From positions 1-5,700 of the forward strand of contig JAJYGK010000073.1 of the NCBI GenBank assembly GCA_021790715.1: a stretch of DNA of 5,700 nt, written 5' to 3'. Below, one piece after another: positions 1 to 5,543 of the stretch. How positions within the stretch are numbered: the stretch's first letter is position 1; every line of letters begins with the position of its first letter. The translations under genes were made by a program, and so were the position numbers. The notes beneath the pieces were generated by a model. That model made no database searches and was not told the DNA's origin. It saw only the letters and a list, made by a program, of their open reading frames with translations. Source of the DNA: Chloroflexota bacterium. Its GTDB lineage: Bacteria > Chloroflexota > Limnocylindria > Limnocylindrales > CSP1-4.

Positions 1-1
1 G

Positions 2-268
2 AACCTGCTCGCGATCGCTCTCGAGCGGCTGGCCGGGATCGACCGCGGGGCGACGGCGGGCGGGAGCCGCGTCGGGTACGCGATCGACGCCCGCGGGGCT
101 GTCGATGCGGTCGATCGGGGCGAGGCGGCGGCCGCCTTCCTGCTCGACTCGACGCCCGTCCGGGCGGTGCTGCGCGTCGCGGCCGCGGGAGAGGTCATGC
201 CGCAGAAGTCGACCTACTTCTATCCCAAGCAGCTCACCGGGCTCGTCCTGAACCCGCACGAATGGTGA
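2..268 (+). CDS. DUF1015-family protein, C-terminal part (5' end outside window)
   Basis: This reading frame is open from the window edge and ends at TGA 266-268, giving 88 visible residues. The C-terminal stretch reads MPQKSTYFYPK followed by LTGLVLNPHEW, with its ATG-encoded Met at 197-199. From memory this is the conserved C-terminal signature of the DUF1015 family, whose members are about 400 residues; the biochemical function is not established to my knowledge. The preceding segment (LLAIALERLAG, then GYAIDARGAVDAV, then AAFLLDSTPVRAVLRVA) fits the family's C-terminal domain. No signal peptide or membrane segment is visible in this part. The last seven bases are shared with the start of the next gene, so the two are probably cotranscribed and translationally coupled. 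Family assignment is fairly secure; the N-terminal part cannot be assessed. Confidence 0.82.
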   Translation, partial: NLLAIALERLAGIDRGATAGGSRVGYAIDARGAVDAVDRGEAAAAFLLDSTPVRAVLRVAAAGEVMPQKSTYFYPKQLTGLVLNPHEW

Positions 269-1089
269 GCGCGGTCGAACGCCCGATCCGGAAGGACGAG
301 ATCGTCCTCGAGGATCGCGGGCTCTACGTCGAGTCCTGGCTCCCCGAGCGCCGGTCGCGGCGCCGCCCGCTCGTGCTCGTCCACGGCGAGCTCGGCGGGT
401 CGTGGGTGTGGGAGCGCTTCCTCGGGTACTTCGCGCACCGCGGCTGGGAGGGGCACGCGGTCAACCTGCGCGGCCACTACTGGTCCGACACGGCGGAGGT
501 CTCGGGGCTCGGCTTCGACGACTACGTGTCAGACGTCCTGGCGGTCTTCGACCACGTCCCCCCGAACCCGGTGCTCGTGGGGCACGGGATGGGCGGTCTC
601 GTCGCGATGAAGGCCGCCGAGGCGCGGCACGTCGCGGGCCTGGTCCTGATCAGCCCGGGCCTCCCGGTCGAGCTGCGCACGCCTCCGCGGCCGCACGTCC
701 TCCGCGAGATCCCCGATTCCTACGGACGGGAACTGCTGGGGTGGCAATCCCTCCCGGAGCAGCTGCGGCGGATGAACGCGGACCTGACGATCGAGGATGT
801 GCTGCGCGTGCAGCACCTGATGGGACGCGAATCCGGCGCCGCGCGGCGCGCCATGCTGCTGGGCGTCCCCGTCGACCGGTCGCGCCTGCAGGACGTGCCG
901 TCGCTGGTCGTCGGCGCCGGCCTCGACCGATGGTTCCCGGAGCCCGACAGCGAGCGCCTCGCGGCGTGGCTGGGAGCCCAGTACGAGCCGTTCGGGGCGC
1001 ATTCGCACTACGGGGCGGTCCTCGGCTCGGAGGGCTACGAGCAGGTCGCGGAGGCGATGCGGCACTTCCTCGAGGCGCACCGGCTGTAG
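262..1089 (+). CDS. Alpha/beta-hydrolase-fold protein lacking the nucleophile serine
   Basis: The product is 275 residues, a normal size for a single-domain alpha/beta hydrolase, with no signal peptide. Fold landmarks are in order: strand plus oxyanion-hole motif LVLVHGELGG (residues 37-46), a Gly-Trp strand turn near 61-69, the nucleophile elbow LVGHGMGG (105-112), a cap region around 135-210, the acid-strand motif VVGAGLDRWFP with Asp222, and a C-terminal His region GAHSHYG with His247 or His249. The usual elbow is G-x-S-x-G; here residue 109 is Gly (codon ggg, 586-588), so the canonical Ser nucleophile is missing while candidate Asp and His remain. Substrate is unknown. The start ATG 262 overlaps the upstream stop by seven bases (ATGGTGA); GTG 265 would give a four-base overlap and is a real alternative. 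No Shine-Dalgarno is evident, which fits translational coupling. The fold is clear; catalytic activity is doubtful or non-standard. Confidence 0.88.
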   Translation: MVSAVERPIRKDEIVLEDRGLYVESWLPERRSRRRPLVLVHGELGGSWVWERFLGYFAHRGWEGHAVNLRGHYWSDTAEVSGLGFDDYVSDVLAVFDHVPPNPVLVGHGMGGLVAMKAAEARHVAGLVLISPGLPVELRTPPRPHVLREIPDSYGRELLGWQSLPEQLRRMNADLTIEDVLRVQHLMGRESGAARRAMLLGVPVDRSRLQDVPSLVVGAGLDRWFPEPDSERLAAWLGAQYEPFGAHSHYGAVLGSEGYEQVAEAMRHFLEAHRL

Positions 1090-1159
1090 CGTTCCGGGGG
1101 CCGTCGCCCGCGCGGCTCCGCCCGGACCCGTGCCGGCGCGGCCGCGCGTGCGCGCGTGG

Positions 1160-1165
1160 TACCAT
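1160..1165 (+). promoter_or_regulatory. Possible -10 element for the tRNA-Glu gene
   Basis: TACCAT matches the TAnnnT core of a -10 hexamer and lies 33 bases before the mature tRNA 5' end, a reasonable leader length. It sits in the 109-base gap between the hydrolase stop and the tRNA. I see no convincing -35 hexamer 16-18 bases upstream in this GC-rich stretch, so the call is tentative. Confidence 0.28.
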
Positions 1166-1198
1166 TCGCGACGCTCTGACGCCGACGCGTCCGACCGT

Positions 1199-1275
1199 GC
1201 CGCATTCGTCTAGAGGCCCAGGACACCGCCCTCTCAAGGCGGAGATCATCGGTTCGAATCCGATATGCGGTACCA
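1199..1275 (+). tRNA. tRNA-Glu, anticodon CUC, CCA encoded
   Basis: A full cloverleaf can be drawn. The acceptor strand GCCGCAT (1199-1205) pairs with ATGCGGT (1265-1271), with a G-U wobble as the first pair. The D arm is GTC (1208-1210) with GAC (1222-1224) and loop TAGAGGCCCAG. The anticodon stem is CCGCC (1226-1230) with GGCGG (1238-1242), with loop CTCTCAA and anticodon CTC at 1233-1235, reading GAG. The variable loop is AGATC, five bases. The T arm is ATCGG, TTCGAAT, CCGAT (1248-1264). The discriminator is A1272 and CCA is encoded at 1273-1275. The D arm and anticodon stem match the E. coli tRNA-Glu pattern as I recall it, supporting glutamate identity. It is followed by an intrinsic terminator and is convergent with the lar operon. 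Confidence 0.95.
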
Positions 1276-1289
1276 CCGCAGGAGCAAGC

Positions 1290-1319
1290 ACGCCCCCGGT
1301 TCCGCCGGGGGCGTTTCCG
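1290..1319 (+). terminator. Rho-independent terminator of the tRNA-Glu transcript
   Basis: ACGCCCCCGG (1290-1299) is perfectly complementary to CCGGGGGCGT (1305-1314), giving a 10-bp GC-rich stem with a five-base loop TTCCG. It begins 15 bases after the tRNA CCA and runs into TTTCC on the + strand. The T tract is short and interrupted, but the stem is very stable. On the - strand the following bases are less T-rich, so it serves the tRNA better than the convergent lar operon. Confidence 0.8.
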
Positions 1320-1325
1320 TTCCGC

Positions 1326-1355
1326 CCGCGACGCGTCCGGCCGCGACGCGTCCGG
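1326..1355. repeat. Perfect tandem duplication of a 15-base unit
   Basis: The unit CCGCGACGCGTCCGG occurs twice head to tail (1326-1340 and 1341-1355) with no mismatch. A partial echo, GTTCCGCCCGCGA, appears at 1319-1331 and again at 1368-1380. All lie in the spacer between the tRNA terminator and the larC stop. No function is evident; slippage in GC-rich non-coding DNA is the simplest origin. Confidence 0.75.
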
Positions 1356-1401
1356 TCGGGCATGCCGGTTCCGCCCGCGAGGCATCCGCACCGGGCGCGA
1401 G

Positions 1402-1423
1402 GTGCCGGTTCCGGGCCCGGCAC
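1402..1423 (-). terminator. Inverted repeat downstream of larC, possible operon-end hairpin
   Basis: GTGCCGG (1402-1408) and CCGGCAC (1417-1423) form a 7-bp perfect stem with an eight-base loop. The repeat lies 25 bases past the larC stop on the - strand, where a terminator is expected. No T tract follows on the - strand, so if it acts it is probably an RNA 3'-end stabilising hairpin or a weak terminator. In DNA this rich in G and C such repeats also arise by chance. Confidence 0.35.
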
Positions 1424-1447
1424 TCTCCCGCCCCGGCGACCGCGCTT

Positions 1448-2671
1448 CTAGCCGTCGGCCCTGCGTCGTCCGGTGGCGACCGGCGCCGTTTCCCCGACGA
1501 GCGGGGCCGCTGCGGCCGCGGCAGCCTGGTGCACCCGCAGGAGCGGCGCCCCCGATTCGTCCGCCGCCGCGCGCACCGACTCGAACTCCGGCATCGCCCC
1601 GATCACGCGCCCGTCCACCAGCTTGAGCTTCACGATGATCGGGCCGTACGCGGTCTCGACCGTCTCGAACGACCGGTCCGCCTCGTGGCGGCGGATGCCG
1701 TGGACGCGGACACCCAGCGTGGTCGTCTCGCGGAGCAGCACCTCGGCGATCGCGGCCTCGTCCTGGAGACGCGCGACGGCCGCGACGAGCGTGCCGGCCC
1801 GTCCCTTCTTCATCGCGAGCGGCGAGAACGTCACGTCGAGCGCGCCCGCCGCGACCAGCGAGGCGCTCACGGGGGCGAGCAGCTGCGGGCTCATGTCGTC
1901 GATGCTCGTCTCCACCACGACGTGCGTCTCGAGCGGCGCGACCGCGGCCGCGGGGGCCGGCTCCCCCAGCCAGAGCCGGAGCACGTTCGGCCAGGGGAGC
2001 TCCGCGCCACCCGCCCCGTAACCGACCCGGCGGAGGCGCATGGCCGGCTGCTCGAAGCGCGCGAGCGTCGCCACGATGGCCGCCCCGGTCGGGGTCACGA
2101 GCTCGCGGCCGTCCCCGAACGGCCGCAGCGGCGCGCCGGCGGCGGCGAGGAGGTCGAGCGCGGCCGGGCCGGGCGCAGGGAGCGCACCGTGGTGGCGGCC
2201 CGCGATCTCGCCCGGGCTGACCGGCAGCGCCGACGCGTACAGGTCTTCGACGCCGAGATGCGCGAGGCCGGCGACCGTGCCCACCACGTCGGCGATCGAG
2301 TCGATCGCGCCGACCTCGTGCAGCTCCACCTCGTCCGGCGGAGCGCCGTGGATGCGACCCTCCACTTCGACGAGCCGCCGGAAGACGGCGAGGGCGTGGT
2401 CGTGCACGGCGGGCTCGATGGGGGCCGCGTCGAGAAGCGCGACGATCTCGCGGAACGTCCGGTGGGGCTGGCCGGCCGACGCCACGACCCGCACCTGCGT
2501 GGCCCGGATGGCGCCGCGCCGCACCTCGCTCGCGTCGAGGCGCACGTAGCCCGCGAGACGCATGCCGTCGAGCGCCGCCGACAGCACGTCGAGCGGGACG
2601 CCCGCGTCCACGACGGCGCCGAGGCACATGTCGCCGCTGATGCCGGAGTAGCAGTCCAGGAAACCGATCAC
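1448..2671 (-). CDS. larC: LarC, nickel insertase of the nickel-pincer nucleotide cofactor
   Basis: The product is 407 residues, within the usual LarC (DUF111) range. In the family LarC uses CTP to insert nickel into the bis-thiocarboxylate mononucleotide, the last step of NPN synthesis. Family motifs seen: DCYSGISGDM (6-15), LHEVGAIDSIADVVG (117-131), RHHGALPAPGPA (159-170), GYGAG (217-221), ETSIDDMSPQLL (254-265; ETNIDDM is the usual form), MKKGRAGT (287-294) and TTLGVRVH (317-324). The start is GTG 2671: the frame runs open to 2851, but homology begins with IGFLDCYSG and the GTG shares four bases (GTGA) with the larB stop. The whole protein is one uninterrupted frame, unlike the Lactiplantibacillus plantarum gene, which needs a frameshift to make full-length LarC. 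The last 25 or so residues form an Ala/Arg-rich tail. It is the last gene of the apparent operon. Confidence 0.96.
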   Translation of the reverse strand: MIGFLDCYSGISGDMCLGAVVDAGVPLDVLSAALDGMRLAGYVRLDASEVRRGAIRATQVRVVASAGQPHRTFREIVALLDAAPIEPAVHDHALAVFRRLVEVEGRIHGAPPDEVELHEVGAIDSIADVVGTVAGLAHLGVEDLYASALPVSPGEIAGRHHGALPAPGPAALDLLAAAGAPLRPFGDGRELVTPTGAAIVATLARFEQPAMRLRRVGYGAGGAELPWPNVLRLWLGEPAPAAAVAPLETHVVVETSIDDMSPQLLAPVSASLVAAGALDVTFSPLAMKKGRAGTLVAAVARLQDEAAIAEVLLRETTTLGVRVHGIRRHEADRSFETVETAYGPIIVKLKLVDGRVIGAMPEFESVRAAADESGAPLLRVHQAAAAAAAPLVGETAPVATGRRRADG

Positions 2672-3516
2672 CGTTCCGCCGGCTCCCGGCCGGCCGGTTC
2701 CGTCGCCCGCCCCTCGTCCCCGCGGGCCGTCGTCCGGCTCTCGGCGCCGGGCGTGCCGTCCCGACTCGCCGCGACCCGGTTGATCAGGCCGGCCATGAAG
2801 CCCGCCCCGAACCCGTTGTCGATGTTCACGACGGCCACGCCGGGCGCGCACGCGTTGAGCATCGTGAGGAGCGCGGCCACGCCCCCGAAGCTGGCTCCGT
2901 AGCCCACGCTCGTCGGCACCGCGATCACCGGCACGTCCACGAGCCCGCCGACCACGCTGGGCAGGGCACCGTCCATGCCCGCCACGACCACGATCACGTG
3001 CGCGCCGCGCAGGCGCCCGAGGCGGTCGAGCAGCCGGTGCAGTCCGGCCACGCCGACGTCGAAGATCCGCTCGACCTCGTTCCCCATCGCCTCCGCCGTG
3101 GTGGCCGCCTCCTGCGCGACGGGAATGTCCGCGGTGCCGGCGGTCAGCACGAGGACGCCCGCCCGGGGAGGGGACGCGTGCGGATCGGGCACGACGATCG
3201 TGCGCCCGACCGGATCGTGGATCGCCCCCGGCACGCGCGCCCGGATCGCGGCCGCCATCTCCGGTGTCGCGCGCGTGGAGAGCACGGGACCGCCCTCCGC
3301 GGCCAGCCGCTCGACCAGGTCCACGACCTGCTCGACCGACTTGCCCTGGCAGAAGACGACCTCCGGCATGCCCTGCCGGATCGCCCGGTGGTGATCGAGC
3401 CGCGCGTACCCGAGATCCTCGTAGGGGAGGGTGCGCAGCCGCTCCACGGCCGCCGGCACGTCGACGAGCCCCGACCGCACCGCCTCGAGGAGCGCCTCCA
3501 GGTGCCGCTCATCCAT
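2668..3516 (-). CDS. larB: LarB, pyridinium-3,5-biscarboxylate mononucleotide synthase
   Basis: LarB carboxylates the pyridinium ring of nicotinic acid adenine dinucleotide and releases AMP, the first committed step to the NPN cofactor. The C-terminal half is PurE/AIR-carboxylase-like. The 282 residues contain the family signatures LDHHRAIRQGMPEVVF (40-55), TAGTADIPVAQEA (125-137), VVVAGMDGALPSVVGG (176-191), VPTSVGYGASFGG (200-212), LNACAPGV (220-227) and NIDNGFGAG (231-239). Cys223 in the LNACAPG motif is the likely counterpart of the cysteine that binds the nicotinamide ring in L. plantarum LarB. Residues from about 250 on are a hydrophilic tail rich in Arg, Gly, Glu and Thr that typical LarB proteins lack. 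ATG 3516 overlaps the larE stop by eight bases, and the 3' end overlaps larC by four. No Shine-Dalgarno is obvious, so translation is probably coupled to larE. Confidence 0.96.
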   Translation of the reverse strand: MDERHLEALLEAVRSGLVDVPAAVERLRTLPYEDLGYARLDHHRAIRQGMPEVVFCQGKSVEQVVDLVERLAAEGGPVLSTRATPEMAAAIRARVPGAIHDPVGRTIVVPDPHASPPRAGVLVLTAGTADIPVAQEAATTAEAMGNEVERIFDVGVAGLHRLLDRLGRLRGAHVIVVVAGMDGALPSVVGGLVDVPVIAVPTSVGYGASFGGVAALLTMLNACAPGVAVVNIDNGFGAGFMAGLINRVAASRDGTPGAESRTTARGDEGRATEPAGREPAER

Positions 3517-4525
3517 CGGTGGCCTCGCGGCCCGGCGCCGAGGGCGGGCGGACGGCGCCGTCCGGCGTCGCGGCCTGCGGCGTGACGAACGCGGCGAGCG
3601 GGGAACGCCGGCCGGCGCGGTCGGGCTGCACCACGCCCTCGTTCAGGCTTCCGGACCGGTAGCCCTGCAGGTCGAGCGTGACGTGGCGGAAGCCGAGCCG
3701 GCGCAGCTCGCGCGTCATCGTCGCCCGCACGCCGGGCTCGATCGCCCGCGCCAGCTGGTCGGGCGACACCTCGACGCGCGCGATCTCGCCGTGGTGGCGG
3801 ACGCGCGACTCGCGGAATCCGAGACCGCGCACCACGCGCTCGGCCGCCTCGATCTGGCGGAGCTTCTCCACCGTCACCCGCTCCCCGTAGGGAATGCGCG
3901 TGGAGAGGCAGGGGGCGGCGGGCTTCTCCCAGGTCGGCAGCCCGAGCACGCGCGCCAGCGCCCGCACGTCGGCCTTCGTGAGCCCCGCCTCGGCCAGCGG
4001 CGCCCGAACCCCGGCCTGCACGGCCGCGCGGGCGCCGGGCCGGTAGTCGGCGGCGTCGTCGGCGTTCTCGCCGTAGACGATCGCGTCGATCCCCTCGGCC
4101 GCCGCGACCGCGGCGAGCGCCTCGAAGACCACGCCCCGGCAGACGTAGCAACGGTTGACGGGGTTGCGCGCGTAGGCCTCCAGCTCCACCTCGTGCGTCT
4201 CGACGCGGACGAGGCGGATCCCGATCGACCCCGCGACGGCAACCGCGGCCTCCAGCTCGTCCGACGCGAGGCTCGGCGAGACCGCGATGCAGGCGATCGC
4301 GCGCGGCCCCAGCACGTCGTGCGCGAGCCGGGCGAGCAGGCTGCTGTCGACCCCGCCCGAGTACGCCACGAGCACCGAGCGCAGGTCGCGCAGGATCGCC
4401 TCGACGTCGTCCAGGCGGGCGGCCAGCATCGGATCCGCGCTGCCGGCCGCGCGGCGGGTCGGCCCCGCCCCGGCGGACGATGCACGCCCGGACTCGCCCG
4501 CAGGCAGCGCGGGGTCGCGCGTCAT
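3509..4525 (-). CDS. larE: LarE, ATP-dependent sulfur transferase of NPN synthesis (three-Cys type)
   Basis: LarE activates the carboxylates of the LarB product with ATP and converts them to thiocarboxylates. The 338-residue product has the PP-loop ATP pyrophosphatase motif SGGVDSS (56-62), YGENADDAADYRPG (151-164), a PLAEAGLTKADVRALA segment (176-191), PCLSTRIPYG (205-214), RVRHHGEIARVEV (241-253) and LDLQGYRSGSLNE (284-296). Cys206 has the same distance from the PP-loop as the sacrificial Cys176 of L. plantarum LarE. An extra CYVC pair (Cys126 and Cys129) matches the three-cysteine LarE class, in which a [4Fe-4S] cluster supplies sulfur catalytically. The start ATG 4525 shares ATGA with the SDR stop. 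Residues 1-32 are an Ala/Pro/Gly/Arg-rich leader absent from most homologues, and Met33 (4429) is a possible alternative start. About 40 low-complexity residues follow the conserved C-terminus. The assignment is firm; the start is less so. Confidence 0.95.
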   Translation of the reverse strand: MTRDPALPAGESGRASSAGAGPTRRAAGSADPMLAARLDDVEAILRDLRSVLVAYSGGVDSSLLARLAHDVLGPRAIACIAVSPSLASDELEAAVAVAGSIGIRLVRVETHEVELEAYARNPVNRCYVCRGVVFEALAAVAAAEGIDAIVYGENADDAADYRPGARAAVQAGVRAPLAEAGLTKADVRALARVLGLPTWEKPAAPCLSTRIPYGERVTVEKLRQIEAAERVVRGLGFRESRVRHHGEIARVEVSPDQLARAIEPGVRATMTRELRRLGFRHVTLDLQGYRSGSLNEGVVQPDRAGRRSPLAAFVTPQAATPDGAVRPPSAPGREATDG

Positions 4526-5295
4526 CGCAGCAGATACCCGCCGTCGACCGCGAGCGTCGCGCCCGTGACGTACCGGGCGTCCGGCGAGGCCATGAACGCG
4601 ACGGCGGCCGCGATCTCGTCCGGCGCGGCGGCGCGGCCCAGCGGGATGAGGGGCAGCGTCACCTCCGCCACGGCCGGATCGGCCAGGAGCTCGGCGGTCA
4701 TGGAGGTCTCCACGACCCCCGGCGCGATCGCGTTGACGGTGATCCCGTGCGCTGCGAGCTCGAGCGCCATGGCCCGGGTGAGCATGCGCACGGCCCCTTT
4801 CGATGCGGCGTAGTGGGACTGGAACTCGATCGCCACCTCGCTGACGACCGAGCTCATGTTGACGATCGTGCCCGGCAGCCGCGCGGCCACGAGCCTCCGC
4901 GCGACGGCCTGCGAGCACAGGAAGACGCCCTTCGCGTTGACGGCCATCGTCCGGTCCCAGTCGGCCTCGGACAGCCGGAGGAACGGCCGGTAGCCCATTA
5001 TCCCCGCATTGTTGACGAGGATGTCGACCGGGCCGAGACCGTTCCAGGCGGTCTCGACCGCGGCCTCGACGCCCTCCTTCGACGCGACGTCCGCGACGAT
5101 GGCGATGGCCGCTGCCCCGCCCTCTCGGAGCAGGGCAGCGGTCGCTTCCGCCGTGTCGGCGACGACGTCGACCACGGCCACCGAGGCGCATTCGTGCGCG
5201 AGCCGGATGCAGACGGCTCTTCCGATGCCGGAGCCTCCCCCCGTCACGAATGCCACGTGCCCCGACAGCCTGCCTGCCGGCACCGGCACGTCCAT
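4522..5295 (-). CDS. Short-chain dehydrogenase/reductase, NAD-type classical SDR
   Basis: The 257 residues form a complete classical SDR. The Rossmann motif is TGGGSGIG (18-25), and Asp43 at the end of the second strand (VAVVDV) predicts NAD(H) rather than NADP(H). Other landmarks are VADV (67-70), NNAG (95-98), Asn120 (MAVN), catalytic Ser149 (NMSSV), Tyr162 and Lys166 (YAASK), APG (191-193) and VTGATLAVDGG (243-253). The closest general types are FabG-like oxoacyl reductases and hydroxy-acid or polyol dehydrogenases; substrate cannot be read from sequence. It starts three bases after the lipoyl-like gene and has a good Shine-Dalgarno (GGAGGA). Its stop overlaps larE by four bases, so it is embedded in the NPN operon. 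That placement suggests it oxidises or reduces a metabolite of the NPN-dependent enzyme, as an inference. Confidence 0.93.
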   Translation of the reverse strand: MDVPVPAGRLSGHVAFVTGGGSGIGRAVCIRLAHECASVAVVDVVADTAEATAALLREGGAAAIAIVADVASKEGVEAAVETAWNGLGPVDILVNNAGIMGYRPFLRLSEADWDRTMAVNAKGVFLCSQAVARRLVAARLPGTIVNMSSVVSEVAIEFQSHYAASKGAVRMLTRAMALELAAHGITVNAIAPGVVETSMTAELLADPAVAEVTLPLIPLGRAAAPDEIAAAVAFMASPDARYVTGATLAVDGGYLLR

Positions 5296-5298
5296 GGT

Positions 5299-5538
5299 TC
5301 AGGTTCCTCCGACGATGATCGTCACCCGGCCGAGCGTGGCCCCGGCCTCGGCCGCCTCACCGGCCTGCACCTCGATGCGGGCCAGCACGCCGCTGCCCGG
5401 CGAACGGAGGAGTTCCTCGGTGTCGTCCGACCGGTAGCGGAGCACCGGCTCGAGGCGCGCGACGAAATCGCCCTCCTCCTTGAGCCACTCGACGACCGTG
5501 ACGGGCTTGTCCGGCACGCCGATCCGGATGTCGGCCAT
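5299..5538 (-). CDS. Stand-alone lipoyl/biotinyl-like domain protein without the acceptor lysine
   Basis: This 79-residue protein is one lipoyl-type beta-barrel domain. It aligns without gaps to E2 lipoyl domains: MADIRIGVP at the start, VTVVEWLKEEGDFVARLEPV (13-32) for the usual V-x-x-W-x-x-x-x-G-D-x-V-x-x-x-x-P, then RSDDTEELLRSPGSGVL (36-52) and VQAGEAAEAGATLGRV (57-72). In the canonical ETDKA turn the Lys carrying lipoate or biotin would be residue 39; here it is Asp (codon read from 5424-5422). The only lysines, 11 and 20, lie at non-acceptor sites. The domain can therefore not be lipoylated in the normal way and may act as a structural or binding module. It starts five bases after the preceding gene and ends three before the SDR; no clear Shine-Dalgarno precedes ATG 5538. 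A normally modified domain from a 2-oxoacid dehydrogenase is unlikely. Confidence 0.85.
   Translation of the reverse strand: MADIRIGVPDKPVTVVEWLKEEGDFVARLEPVLRYRSDDTEELLRSPGSGVLARIEVQAGEAAEAGATLGRVTIIVGGT
5305..5310 (-). promoter_or_regulatory. Shine-Dalgarno of the SDR gene
   Basis: GGAGGA on the - strand lies nine bases before ATG 5295 and overlaps the last codons of the lipoyl-like gene (VGGT). It is the clearest ribosome binding site in the operon; the downstream larE, larB and larC starts lack one and instead overlap the preceding stops. It fixes the SDR start at 5295. Confidence 0.7.
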
Positions 5539-5543
5539 CGTGT

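Noticed and set aside
1158..1275. GGTACCA present before (1158-1164) and at the 3' end (1269-1275) of the tRNA, like an att-site pair
   Set aside because: Only seven bases match, no integrase or foreign DNA lies between them, and the second copy is simply the acceptor end plus CCA.
1035..2627. Long - strand frame (530 codons) covering larC, the tRNA and the end of the hydrolase
   Set aside because: It crosses the tRNA and two unrelated genes and is made of Arg/Gly/Ala repeats; the larC frame explains the same bases.
1448..2671. Programmed frameshift in larC as in L. plantarum
   Set aside because: All LarC motifs from residue 6 to about 380 lie in one continuous frame, so no frameshift is needed.
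2672..2851. Upstream extension of larC to position 2851
   Set aside because: It overlaps 180 bases of larB in another frame, has no LarC homology, and the GTG at 2671 gives the expected N-terminus and a GTGA junction.
1265..2902. Long + strand open frame (545 codons) opposite larC and larB
   Set aside because: Its translation is Arg/His/Gly-rich with no recognisable domain, while the opposite strand encodes clear LarC and LarB. It starts inside the tRNA. It is a shadow frame of high-GC coding DNA.
3431..4813. + strand frame (460 codons) opposite larE and the SDR start
   Set aside because: No family motif is present, composition is typical of antisense frames in GC-rich DNA, and it spans several genes on the other strand.
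4526..5191. N-terminal extension of larE giving a 560-residue protein
   Set aside because: The added part lies out of frame inside the SDR and is Arg/Gly-rich; the ATGA overlap at 4522-4525 and the start of LarE homology support the shorter gene.
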